Positions 36,977 through 45,223 of a stretch of 64,000 nucleotides of DNA are shown one piece after another. The notes beneath the pieces are model-generated. The model was not told the DNA's origin. It did no database searches and was given only the letters and a program-made list of their open reading frames with translations. Made by a program: the position numbers and the translations under genes. This DNA comes from Candidatus Fermentithermobacillus carboniphilus (GTDB taxonomy: Bacteria; Bacillota; Sulfobacillia; Fermentithermobacillales; Fermentithermobacillaceae). Within the stretch, counting starts at the first letter, position 1. Every line of letters begins with the position of its first letter. Location of the stretch: the NCBI GenBank assembly GCA_018208355.1, contig CP062796.1, positions 1,582,494 to 1,646,493 of the forward strand, read 5' to 3'.

Positions 36977-38303
36977 AATCGAAAGCATGATAACTCTTAT
37001 ACGGAAAACCAGGAAGCTGCCGCTTCCCGGAGAGGTTCTGGTCAAGGCCGGGGACCTGGTCGATCCCGACACTCCGGTGGCACGCATAGCGTTGCGCCCG
37101 GGTATCCCCTGGGTGATTCCTGCCGCGCGTCTCCTTGGTATCGAACCTCAAAACCTCTCCAAATGCATGTTGGTGAAAGTGGGAGACAAAGTAAAGACCA
37201 AAGATGTCATCGCCAGGGCCGAACAGGGATTGTATGGCCGGAAGGAGCTTGAGTCTCCCACCGATGGAGTCATAGAGGACGTATCAGACCGGTCCGGGAG
37301 AATCACAATCCGGGAAGAATTCGGCAAAGAAGAACCCCCAATAACCTTCGACGTGGCGTTCGAGATCAAGTGCAAGCCCGAAGAACTGCCCAAACACATG
37401 CTGAGACACGTGGGTCAGGAAGTCAAAAAAGGGCAGATGATAGCGAAAAAGGGTGAAGCCCAGGCGTTCTTCACCAAGACCGCCGTCGCGCCCGTTTCGG
37501 GAATAATCTCGGACATCGATACAAAGACCGGCAAAGTGACCATATCCAGGCCATTCAAGCAGGTCATAGTCAATGCTTATATCCAAGGGAAGGTATCCAG
37601 CATAATCGAAAAGCGCGGTTGTGTGGTGGAAACCCCCGGAATAAAGATCAATGGCATTTTTGGATTGGGGCGTGAGACCCACGGTGTCCTGAAAGTCTTG
37701 ACCAAAGGTCCTGAAGAGGTTCTCACTCCCGAGATGATAACGGAGGACTGCAAAGACAAGATCATCGTTGGAGGCTCTTTCGCGACCAATGAGGCTCTCG
37801 CAAGAGCACTCGAGGTGGGCGTGAAGGGAGTCATAACGGGCACGGTAAACTATTTCAACCTGACCCAATCCTTAGGCGTCAAACTCGGAGTAGGTATCAC
37901 GGGGCAGGAAGACATAGACATAACGGTAATACTCATGGAAGGATTCGGACACCTCAACATGCGGAAAGAGGTCTGGGAGACCCTTAAAGCCCTTGAAGGT
38001 AGAGTCGCTTCTATCAATGGGGCCACTCAGATCAGGGCGGGTGCCATCAGACCCGAGATTATCGTGCCGTTCCCTGACTATACCGGGCCCCTGGCAGCTG
38101 ACGCGGTCGTCGACAGTGACTTGAAAGTGGGCATGCACGTCCGGGTCGTCAACGAGCCGTACTTCGGAGCCATGGGTAAGATCGTGGAGATAGTGAAAGA
38201 GCCCCAGATAATAGAGACCGAGGCTAAAGTCCCCGTAGTCAAGGTGGACCTGGAAGACGGACGCAGGGTCGTAGTTCCCAGGGCCAACGTCGAGGTATTC
38301 TGA
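36948..38303 (+). CDS. Biotinyl/lipoyl-like and SH3/KOW-like domain protein, copy 1
   Basis: A 451 aa protein with no named function. Residues about 25-210 contain three repeats of a hammerhead-like half motif (G(D/Q)xVxxxxxIA) and two SPxxGxI loops, as in biotinyl/lipoyl folds, but no modification-type lysine motif is apparent. A central domain (about 215-385) carries GIFGLGRETHG, VGGSFATNEAL and SINGATQIRAGAIRPEI. The C-terminus (about 395-451) has an SH3/KOW-like RVVNEPYFGAMGKIVEI element. GTG 36948 is preceded by GGGAGGGAAG and overlaps the GlmL-like gene, implying coupled synthesis. A shorter paralogue lies at 40845-41966. Confidence 0.8.
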   Translation: MAVSLASSSKIESMITLIRKTRKLPLPGEVLVKAGDLVDPDTPVARIALRPGIPWVIPAARLLGIEPQNLSKCMLVKVGDKVKTKDVIARAEQGLYGRKELESPTDGVIEDVSDRSGRITIREEFGKEEPPITFDVAFEIKCKPEELPKHMLRHVGQEVKKGQMIAKKGEAQAFFTKTAVAPVSGIISDIDTKTGKVTISRPFKQVIVNAYIQGKVSSIIEKRGCVVETPGIKINGIFGLGRETHGVLKVLTKGPEEVLTPEMITEDCKDKIIVGGSFATNEALARALEVGVKGVITGTVNYFNLTQSLGVKLGVGITGQEDIDITVILMEGFGHLNMRKEVWETLKALEGRVASINGATQIRAGAIRPEIIVPFPDYTGPLAADAVVDSDLKVGMHVRVVNEPYFGAMGKIVEIVKEPQIIETEAKVPVVKVDLEDGRRVVVPRANVEVF

Positions 38304-38311
38304 TGTGAAAG

Positions 38312-38353
38312 GGCGGGCTCCCGGGTTTTGTCGCGTTTGCTCGGGGTCCCGCC
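38312..38353 (+). terminator. Terminator-like hairpin between the two GlmL modules
   Basis: GGCGGGCTCCCGGG (38312-38325) pairs with CTCGGGGTCCCGCC (38340-38353) with two G-U pairs and one mismatch. The sequence ATGTATTTT follows. It lies 9 bases after the first module. Confidence 0.6.
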
Positions 38354-38464
38354 ATGTATTTTGCCTGGTTCGCTTGGAGTTTATTGGATCACCAATTTCG
38401 ACTGAAATATTGTAAAATAGTCAAGATACTGTAGGATCCGAGAAGGCGGAGGGAGGTGGATCGG

Positions 38465-38887
38465 ATGTTGAAGTTTCCCGAACCCATAGACGAAAAGAGG
38501 CGCGAAGAAATCATCGAGGCCATCGCGAAACGAGTTCAACAATTTGGCATGGTGGTTCCCGCTATATTCTTCCTCGAGATGAATAAGCCACTGAGCTACA
38601 TCGGTGCACAGGCAATGCACTTTTTCGCTCCTATAGTCGGGGTGTTTTTCAACACCTTCGAGGACTATGCTTACTTCTTCGATAACAGAGAGAACGTGGA
38701 ACTCTTGATCCAGCGACTGGAGGCCATAGCCCAGGAGGAAGAGGAACAGCGCAGGAAAGAGAAAGAGCGTAAGAAGCAGGCCAGACAGGCCAAGCAGGCC
38801 AGGGCTCCCGAGTCCACCATCCTTGATGAAGCCATGAAGATGGATCAAGCGATGAAAGATCGCAATTCTAAGAATTCGGGTGTTTGA
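38465..38887 (+). CDS. Small conserved-looking protein with charged C-terminus, unrecognised
   Basis: A 140 aa protein starting at ATG 38465, with GGGAGGTG 6-8 bases upstream. Residues 20-75 include hydrophobic, aromatic-rich stretches (VVPAIFFLEM, MHFFAPIVGVFF) that could lie on or in a membrane. Residues about 85-118 are a Glu/Lys/Arg coiled coil. I do not recognise the family. It sits between the two GlmL/lipoyl-like modules on the same strand, 84 bases before the second, so functional association is plausible. Confidence 0.75.
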   Translation: MLKFPEPIDEKRREEIIEAIAKRVQQFGMVVPAIFFLEMNKPLSYIGAQAMHFFAPIVGVFFNTFEDYAYFFDNRENVELLIQRLEAIAQEEEEQRRKEKERKKQARQAKQARAPESTILDEAMKMDQAMKDRNSKNSGV

Positions 38888-38971
38888 TGAAGGAATTTTT
38901 AACGCGATGTCGTAATTGGCCTATTATGCGGTTTCATATCCTTTTTCGGCAGTAAGGGAGGGGAAGAGTCT

Positions 38972-40828
38972 GTGCAGGAACAGAAGACTGCATACAAGCT
39001 GGACAGGGAGATAAACTCTGTCCTTGCCACTGACTGCGGTTCTACCACGACAAAAGCTATCCTCATAGAGAAGGTGGGCGATGAGTACCGCCTTATCGTG
39101 AGAGGGGAAGCTCCGACCACCGTTGAGGCACCTTTCGAGGACGTCACGATGGGTGCTCGAAACGCCATCCGTGAGATTGAAGAGCTTACCGGACGGACTT
39201 TCCTCAACGAAAAAGGCGTCATCACTCCTACCCAACCCGACGGGTCCGGCGTAGACATTTACATGTCCACGTCATCGGCGGGTGGCGGTCTCCAGATGAT
39301 GGTGGCGGGCGTAGTAAAGACCATGACCGCCGAGTCTGCCGCAAGAGCCGCTCTCGGAGCCGGTGCCATAGTCATGGACGTCATCTCTGTCGACGATGGC
39401 CGCAAGCCTCACGAGAAGATACAGAGGATCAGAAATCTGCGGCCTGACATGATCCTTCTCTCGGGAGGAATCGACGGCGGAACCATCACTCACGTGGTCG
39501 AGATCGCCGAGCTGATATCGGCTGCCGAGCCCAAGCCCCGTCTAGGGATCGGTTTCAAGCTGCCGGTGATTTACGCTGGAAACAAGGATGCCCGGAAGCA
39601 TATAAGCAACATCTTGTCGCAGAAGACAGACCTCCGGATAGTTGACAACCTTCGCCCTGTCCTGGAGAAAGAGGTTCTCGGGCCGGCCAGGGAAGAGATT
39701 CACAACCTCTTCATGGAGCACGTCATGGCTCAGGCGCCGGGGTATAACAAACTCATGTCCTGGACGCCGGTACCCATCATGCCCACGCCGGGTGCTGTCG
39801 GCATCTGCATGCAGACGGCATCAAGAGAATACGGCTTAAGCGTCATCGGCGTTGACATCGGAGGGGCCACTACCGACGTATTCTCGGTGTTCGGCGAGTA
39901 CTTTAACAGGACAGTTTCGGCTAACCTGGGAATGAGCTATTCCATCTGCAACGTCCTCCTCGAGGCAGGGGTACCGAATATCATGAGGTGGATTCCTTTC
40001 ACCATCGACGAAGCCGACCTCCGCAACAGGATTAGGAACAAGATGATCCGGCCTACGACTATACCTCAGACGCTGGACGAGCTCATCATCGAACAGGCCA
40101 TATCGAGAGAGGCGCTGCGTTTGGCGTTCATCCACCACAAGAGTCTTGCAGTGGGGTTGCGCGGCGTTCACAGGCAGAGGACCATCGGCGACACCTTCGA
40201 GCAGACCGGAAGCGGCGAGACCTACATCAATATGATGGAACTAGGGATGCTCATCGGTTCTGGCGGAGTGCTCTCTCACGCTCCAAGACGAGCTCAAGCT
40301 GCCATGATGCTCCTCGATGCCTTCCAGCCTGAAGGTCTGACCATGCTTGCGGTTGACTCCATCTTCATGATGCCCCAGCTCGGTATCCTATCGACCATCC
40401 ACGAGAAAGCCGCCATGCAGGTATTTGACAGGGACTGCCTGGTTAAGCTGGGTTCTTCGATTTCAGCGGTGGGACCCAGTGGCAACGTCAAGCCCGGCGA
40501 TCCTTGCTTGAGGGTCATCCTCGATACCGGGGACAAGAAGATTGAGGAAGAAGTACCTTTTGGGTCCATGAAGCTCATACCCCTTCCCGACGGTCAGACC
40601 GCCAGGGCAGTGATTCAGCCAACAAGGCAATTCGATGTTGGAAAAGGATACGGGCACACTCTTGAGACCACGGTGAACGGCGGAGTGGTTGGAGTCGTGA
40701 TCGACTGCAGAGGTCGTCCTCTGCAGCTTCCTGAAGATGCTGAACAGCGCAACGCTAAACTGATTGAGTGGTTCAAAGCCATGAACCTGTATCCCGAAGA
40801 TGCGCTGAAGAAATACGCCAAAGTGTAG
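38972..40828 (+). CDS. GlmL/MutL-like actin-fold ATPase, copy 2
   Basis: A 618 aa paralogue of the protein at 35078-36976, sharing long identical runs such as TSSAGGGLQMMVAG and RTVSANLGMSYSICNV. The nucleotide-binding loops are intact (ATDCGSTTTKAIL, GVDIGGATTDVF, GSGGVLSHAPRR). It differs in a longer N-terminus (MQEQKTAYKLDREI) and a region near residues 385-400 (GLRGVHRQRTIGDTFEQTG), and lacks the basic Phe-rich tail. GTG 38972 has GGGAGGGGAAG upstream. It is followed 16 bases later by its lipoyl-like partner. Neither copy shows decay, so both are likely to be functional and specialised. Confidence 0.9.
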   Translation: MQEQKTAYKLDREINSVLATDCGSTTTKAILIEKVGDEYRLIVRGEAPTTVEAPFEDVTMGARNAIREIEELTGRTFLNEKGVITPTQPDGSGVDIYMSTSSAGGGLQMMVAGVVKTMTAESAARAALGAGAIVMDVISVDDGRKPHEKIQRIRNLRPDMILLSGGIDGGTITHVVEIAELISAAEPKPRLGIGFKLPVIYAGNKDARKHISNILSQKTDLRIVDNLRPVLEKEVLGPAREEIHNLFMEHVMAQAPGYNKLMSWTPVPIMPTPGAVGICMQTASREYGLSVIGVDIGGATTDVFSVFGEYFNRTVSANLGMSYSICNVLLEAGVPNIMRWIPFTIDEADLRNRIRNKMIRPTTIPQTLDELIIEQAISREALRLAFIHHKSLAVGLRGVHRQRTIGDTFEQTGSGETYINMMELGMLIGSGGVLSHAPRRAQAAMMLLDAFQPEGLTMLAVDSIFMMPQLGILSTIHEKAAMQVFDRDCLVKLGSSISAVGPSGNVKPGDPCLRVILDTGDKKIEEEVPFGSMKLIPLPDGQTARAVIQPTRQFDVGKGYGHTLETTVNGGVVGVVIDCRGRPLQLPEDAEQRNAKLIEWFKAMNLYPEDALKKYAKV

Positions 40829-40844
40829 GGGAGGGAAGGTAAAA

Positions 40845-41966
40845 ATGGCACACGCATATACTCCAGGGCTGAAAGTTACAGAGAAAGCGGTAATTCGCAA
40901 GACGCGCCGCCTTCCCATCCTTGGTGAGGTACTGGTCGAAAAAGGACAGGCGGTGTCGCCCGATACTGTAGTAGCCAGGACGAACATTCCAGGTAACCCC
41001 CAGACTGTCAACATCGCAAACCTCCTGGGCGTCGAACCCGAGGACATAGTCGAGTTCATGAAGAAGAAGCAAGGGGACCAGGTCAGGAAAGGCGAAATCC
41101 TTGCCGAGTACAAATCATTCTTTGGATTGTTCAAGCATAGCGTCGAGTCGCCGATAGACGGGACTCTGGAGATGATCTCGACCGTCACCGGACAGGTGAC
41201 CCTGCGTGAACCTCCCATCCCCGTCGAGATAGATGCATATGTCGACGGCGTCGTGGAAGAAGTCCTTCCCAGAGAAGGCGTGATTGTCAGAACGGAAGGT
41301 GCTTTTATCCAGGGAATTTTCGGAGTCGGCGGTGAAACCCAGGGGATTATCCGCGTTGCCGTGGATGACCCAGGAGCTGTCTTGGACGCGTCCTGTGTGA
41401 ATAAAGATGATAGGGGTAAGATCCTCGTAGGCGGATCTCTTGTGACCGGCGACGCCATAAAAAAGGCTGCTGAAGTAGGTGCTAAAGGGATCGTGGCCGG
41501 AGGCATCATCGACACCGACCTCATAGGGTATCTTGGACGCGACATCGGCGTCGCGATAACCGGTCACGAAGATATACCTGTCACCGTCATCATCACCGAG
41601 GGTTTCGGTAAGATGAGGATGGCGGACAGGACCTTTAATCTCCTGAAGAACCTCAACGGGTTCAAGGCGTCAATCAACGGGGCCACCCAGATCAGAGCGG
41701 GCGTCATGAGACCCGAGATCATCGTTCCCGGATATGAACCTAAGGCAAAAGTTAAAGACCAGGACCTTTCTCAGGGTCTCGTCCCCGGGACTCCCATCAG
41801 GATTATCCGAGAGCCCTACTTCGGGCGCCTGGCAGAGGTCGTGGAGCTGCCGCCTGAACTCCAGGTTATCGAGACTGAGGCCAAAGTCAGGATCCTCAAG
41901 GCGAGGCTGGAAGATGGCACCATAGTGACCATCCCCAGGGCCAACGTCGAGATCATCGAAGCATAA
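40845..41966 (+). CDS. Biotinyl/lipoyl-like and SH3/KOW-like domain protein, copy 2
   Basis: A 373 aa paralogue of the protein at 36948-38303. It keeps the N-terminal segment (IRKTRRLPILGEVLVEKG), one hammerhead-like unit with SPIDGTLEMIS, the central GIFGVGGETQG and VGGSLVTGDAI motifs, SINGATQIRAGVMRPEI, and the KOW-like end RIIREPYFGRLAEVVEL. About 80 residues, corresponding to one extra hammerhead repeat of copy 1, are absent. ATG 40845 follows GGGGAGGGAAGG. Partner role with the GlmL-like ATPase is inferred from repeated gene pairing. Confidence 0.8.
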   Translation: MAHAYTPGLKVTEKAVIRKTRRLPILGEVLVEKGQAVSPDTVVARTNIPGNPQTVNIANLLGVEPEDIVEFMKKKQGDQVRKGEILAEYKSFFGLFKHSVESPIDGTLEMISTVTGQVTLREPPIPVEIDAYVDGVVEEVLPREGVIVRTEGAFIQGIFGVGGETQGIIRVAVDDPGAVLDASCVNKDDRGKILVGGSLVTGDAIKKAAEVGAKGIVAGGIIDTDLIGYLGRDIGVAITGHEDIPVTVIITEGFGKMRMADRTFNLLKNLNGFKASINGATQIRAGVMRPEIIVPGYEPKAKVKDQDLSQGLVPGTPIRIIREPYFGRLAEVVELPPELQVIETEAKVRILKARLEDGTIVTIPRANVEIIEA

Positions 41967-42051
41967 TCGGTTCTCGCTGCGCGCGCTTCAAGTCGGGGTT
42001 CAAGTCGCAGACGAAAAATCGATGAAGCCAGCACCGTACTAGATTGATGTG

Positions 42052-42080
42052 AAGAGGGGGAGAAAACATCTCTCCCTCTT
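42052..42080 (+). terminator. Hairpin after the second GlmL module
   Basis: AAGAGGGGGAGA (42052-42063) pairs with TCTCTCCCTCTT (42069-42080) with a small bulge. Only TGTCG follows, so termination may be weak or act as a processing hairpin. Confidence 0.45.
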
Positions 42081-42148
42081 TGTCGTGGAGGGATAAATTA
42101 CCCGAGTAGAGAACAATGGTAAATAGGACGCCAGCAAAGGAAGGGGGC

Positions 42149-42193
42149 GTGAATCGGAAAGAGCGGCAAGATCGCCTTTCCACGGAGATATGA
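42149..42193 (+). CDS. Possible 14-codon leader ORF coupled to the next gene
   Basis: GTG 42149 follows AAGGAAGGGGGC, the best ribosome binding site in the region, and encodes MNRKERQDRLSTEI. Its TGA stop overlaps the ATG of the next gene as ATGA. The next gene has only a GGAG 2 bases before its ATG, too close for efficient initiation, so reinitiation from the leader is plausible. Confidence 0.4.
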   Translation: MNRKERQDRLSTEI

Positions 42194-43137
42194 ATCCAGA
42201 GGTCTTGAAGGAATTCTTGAACGAGCACGTAATCCCGTTGAAGACGAAATTCGATGATTATCTCCCGGTTGTACTGGGAATACGACGGGCCACTCAGATA
42301 GTGGTGCCAGCCGAGCTTCCCGATGCGGCGATCCTGGGTGCGACCATAGATGACCGGTTCCGCCAAAAAATGCAGGGGAGGAGGCTTCCTGGAGAATCTC
42401 TGGGCCAGTTCTTCAAAGACAAAGCGGGCAAATTCTGGCGACGCAATCAGATGCAAGAGATACGATACCGCACTGGGGTGCTGAGGGACCTTTACGCCGA
42501 TGTGGTAGAGGGATCTCATTCTTACCAGGTTTACATGAAATGGGTAGACAAGCTGGGGCTTCAGAGAAAAGAACTTGAGTCGCGGCCGACTATCAGAGAG
42601 ATTTACCTTTTCACTGACCCTCAGGTTGCGATTGAGCTGGAAGAACTTCAGGACCTGAGAAAGGACATAAGGTACGAGGCCATGAAATCGCCGGACCCGT
42701 CCACGCCGCCCTATGCCAGGGCGTTCCCCGAAGAAAAAAACGCGGGATATTTGAAGAAACTTGGTTCTATCCTGGGATTTCCGGTCTGCTGCATAGACCG
42801 GTACATCTTCGACAGAGATTCCGGTGTCCTCACCCCGGAAACCAGGGCCTCGAGCCAGCTGACCGGTGTGGAGCGCCCGGATGAGATAGACCCCTTCGCT
42901 TTCTTTACCAAGGATTTCTTCCCGTGCCAGCCCGACTGTCCCGAGGCTGCCAAAATCGGCAAAGCCATATACGAAAAGCTATCACAGATCGACCGGGGGC
43001 TTGCCGAAGAATATAAAAAGCACCTCATGGACAATGTTTCGCTGGTGAGAAACTATCCGGAGATAATCCAGAAAAAAATAGAAGCCCTGGAAAAATCCTT
43101 AGGTAGGACCGGAGAGGGCGATAGACTTGAAGAATAA
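42190..43137 (+). CDS. Unrecognised cytoplasmic protein with paired cysteine motifs
   Basis: A 315 aa soluble protein of unknown function. The centre holds GFPVCCIDRYIFD (two adjacent cysteines at about 202-203), and the C-terminal third holds FFPCQPDCPEA; the four cysteines could bind a metal or an Fe-S cluster. No signal peptide or membrane segment is visible. Similarity to DUF483-type proteins is possible but I could not confirm it. It follows the GlmL-like modules on the same strand and overlaps the uracil-DNA glycosylase by 11 bases, so it may belong to either unit. Start choice is ATG 42190, with the coupled leader noted separately. Confidence 0.75.
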   Translation: MNPEVLKEFLNEHVIPLKTKFDDYLPVVLGIRRATQIVVPAELPDAAILGATIDDRFRQKMQGRRLPGESLGQFFKDKAGKFWRRNQMQEIRYRTGVLRDLYADVVEGSHSYQVYMKWVDKLGLQRKELESRPTIREIYLFTDPQVAIELEELQDLRKDIRYEAMKSPDPSTPPYARAFPEEKNAGYLKKLGSILGFPVCCIDRYIFDRDSGVLTPETRASSQLTGVERPDEIDPFAFFTKDFFPCQPDCPEAAKIGKAIYEKLSQIDRGLAEEYKKHLMDNVSLVRNYPEIIQKKIEALEKSLGRTGEGDRLEE

Positions 43138-43936
43138 AGCAGTCCTTGAACAGCGTTCTCTGTTCCAGTCTTCGGAAGAACCTGAGAGATCTGCTTCAGA
43201 AGGACGTAAGCCGGAACCTCTAGGCCTTTTCGACGGTATAGACGGAAGTGAATCTAAGAAGGAGGTTTTGACCGGTCCTTACGAGGACAAGGTGCTGCCG
43301 GCCGGCGCGTCCTGTGAGATTTATCCCCGAGAACCCGGTCCTGAGAACGGCTGGGAAGGCATATGGGACCTCGGAGAACTTCGCGAAAGGGTGATTCAGT
43401 GCACAAGGTGCGGTCTGAGGAAAGGCGCCAGGGGAGTTGTGTTCGGAGAAGGAAACCCCCACGCCCGCGTCATGTTTGTGGGTGAAGGTCCGGGAGCTAC
43501 CGAAGATGAGACCGGGAGACCCTTTGTGGGGAGAGCCGGCCAACTCCTCGACTTGATGCTGAAATCTTCGGGCTTCGACAGAAAAGACGTTTTCATAGCG
43601 AACATCGTCAAATGCAGACCACCGGACAATAGGCTCCCTCTTCCCCCGGAGGTGGAAGCCTGCCTCCCTCACCTTATGGCGCAGATCCGGATAATCAAGC
43701 CAAGGATAATCGTGCTTCTTGGGGCTCTCTCCAGCCAGACGCTGGTCGACCCCTCTTTGAGGGTCACGAGGGATAGGGGTAAATGGTTTCACAAGAACGG
43801 GATAGACTATCTCGTCACTTATCATCCTGCCGCGGTTTTAAGAGACGAAGCGCATAAAAAGCGGCCCATGTGGGAGGACTTTCAGAGTTTGAGGAAAAGG
43901 CTGGACGAGCTACTCCGTTCCAAGGATGTAGAGTAG
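43127..43936 (+). CDS. Type 4 uracil-DNA glycosylase (Fe-S)
   Basis: Removes uracil from DNA, starting base excision repair. The catalytic core (about residues 85-265) shows the Fe-S ligands CTRCGLRK and later cysteines KCRPP and EACLP, motif FVGEGPGATEDETGRPFVGRAG with the type 4 GEGPG(A)xED, and the C-terminal TYHPAAVLR motif. A polar N-terminal extension of about 85 residues is unusual for the family. TTG 43127 overlaps the preceding gene by 11 bases. The product is typical of thermophilic or anaerobic bacteria but not restricted to them. Confidence 0.92.
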   Translation: MKNKAVLEQRSLFQSSEEPERSASEGRKPEPLGLFDGIDGSESKKEVLTGPYEDKVLPAGASCEIYPREPGPENGWEGIWDLGELRERVIQCTRCGLRKGARGVVFGEGNPHARVMFVGEGPGATEDETGRPFVGRAGQLLDLMLKSSGFDRKDVFIANIVKCRPPDNRLPLPPEVEACLPHLMAQIRIIKPRIIVLLGALSSQTLVDPSLRVTRDRGKWFHKNGIDYLVTYHPAAVLRDEAHKKRPMWEDFQSLRKRLDELLRSKDVE

Positions 43937-43938
43937 GG

Positions 43939-44430
43939 ATGAGAGAGTTTGAGGTCTTGAGCGAATCGGCGAACGAGACCAGATTCCTCGGAAAACGCGT
44001 GGGTGAAAGACTCCGGGGAGGCGAAATATTTCTCCTGTCCGGTCCCCTAGGGGTTGGGAAAACCACTTTTGTCCAGGGCATAGCAGCGGGGTTAGGGATC
44101 GAGGGAAAAGTGAAAAGCCCGAGTTTTGTGCTGGAAAGGATCTATGAGGGAAGGCTCCGCCTGCGGCACTGTGACTTCTACAGGCTTTCGGAAGGCGAGA
44201 TAAATGAAGCAGGACTCCTGGATGATCCGGATGGCGAGACCGTCACGGTCATAGAGTGGGCGGAACGTGCCGGTACCTACCCTTCTTTCACTGTGAGAGT
44301 AGCCTTTGCGTTTGTCCCGGGGTCTTTGGATAAGAGGCTTATGCGTTTAACCGTTTCGTCGGATGAGTGGGGGGAGATAATTGGGGATATCCTCTCGGGG
44401 AGAAGCGACCCCTCTGGTCCTGGCAATTGA
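43939..44430 (+). CDS. tsaE: tRNA t6A biosynthesis ATPase TsaE
   Basis: P-loop ATPase of the threonylcarbamoyl-adenosine complex that cycles TsaB-TsaD. Walker A GPLGVGKTTF lies at about residues 35-44, with KSPSFVLERIY, HCDFYRL and VTVIEWAER, all family signatures. Length is 163 aa. The start is ATG 43939, right after the previous stop; the open frame reaches 43870 but that part overlaps the glycosylase gene. The 3' end overlaps tsaB by 50 bases. Confidence 0.95.
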   Translation: MREFEVLSESANETRFLGKRVGERLRGGEIFLLSGPLGVGKTTFVQGIAAGLGIEGKVKSPSFVLERIYEGRLRLRHCDFYRLSEGEINEAGLLDDPDGETVTVIEWAERAGTYPSFTVRVAFAFVPGSLDKRLMRLTVSSDEWGEIIGDILSGRSDPSGPGN

Positions 44431-45193
44431 GACCAGTACAGTTCTTCTGGGCGTATCGGTAGTAGCAGGTAACAGGGTTGTCTACGAGACAGCGCTGGAG
44501 AGGCCGAGGGTGCACTCGAAGATGCTTCTGCCGTTGTGCATCGAGGCTCTCGATGCTGTGGGAGTGTCGCGGGAAGACCTTTCTTGTATCGCGGTTTCGG
44601 CCGGTCCTGGCTCTTTCACGGGTCTGCGGATAGGGTGCGCGACCGCTCAGGGGCTGGGATTCTCTCTGGGCATAACAGTCGTTCTGGTACCGACCTTCGA
44701 GGTTTATCTGTACCAGTGCTTGCACCTTGATGCGGTGGCCATAGTACAAGGTAAAGCCAGAGGGCAGACCGTATGCGCTCTATATGTGAGAGAGACTCGA
44801 GGCCCCTCCGGACAGGAAGGGTTTTGGGGCCGCTATGGTTACAGAGAAGCCATAACCATAGGCCCCGACGATTTCTCCCGGTTTTACGTCGAGATCCTGA
44901 AGAGGGTGCCGTCGGCTGAAACAACGTGGGTGGCGGGTGATGCGGCGGCTGAATTCTGCGATGAGGTCCTAAAGATGAGAGAAAGATTTATCAGGGGCGA
45001 AGCGCTTCCGGAGATAGAACGGCTGGTGGAGGTAAGGCCGGTCGACGAGTACTGGCGGCTTCCCCGGCCAGGGATTGTCGGGCTAATTGGATCCAGGATG
45101 TTCCTTGAAGGAAAGGGACAGCCGCCATCTCTAGCGTTGCCCCAGTACTACAGGAAATCTCAGGCTGAAGCGGCGTTTGGGAACAGGACGTGA
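44381..45193 (+). CDS. tsaB: tRNA t6A biosynthesis protein TsaB
   Basis: ASKHA-fold scaffold and dimer partner of TsaD. LAIETSTVLLGVSVV at about 14-28 and SAGPGSFTGLRIGCATAQGL at about 72-91 are hallmark motifs. Length is 270 aa, somewhat longer than the 220-240 aa common in the family because of a longer C-terminal half. The only usable start is TTG 44381, inside tsaE, behind GGGGGGAG. Overlap by 50 bases with tsaE suggests tight coupling. Confidence 0.93.
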   Translation: MGISSRGEATPLVLAIETSTVLLGVSVVAGNRVVYETALERPRVHSKMLLPLCIEALDAVGVSREDLSCIAVSAGPGSFTGLRIGCATAQGLGFSLGITVVLVPTFEVYLYQCLHLDAVAIVQGKARGQTVCALYVRETRGPSGQEGFWGRYGYREAITIGPDDFSRFYVEILKRVPSAETTWVAGDAAAEFCDEVLKMRERFIRGEALPEIERLVEVRPVDEYWRLPRPGIVGLIGSRMFLEGKGQPPSLALPQYYRKSQAEAAFGNRT

Positions 45194-45223
45194 GATATCC
45201 TTCAGGATCGAAGGTGACTTTCA

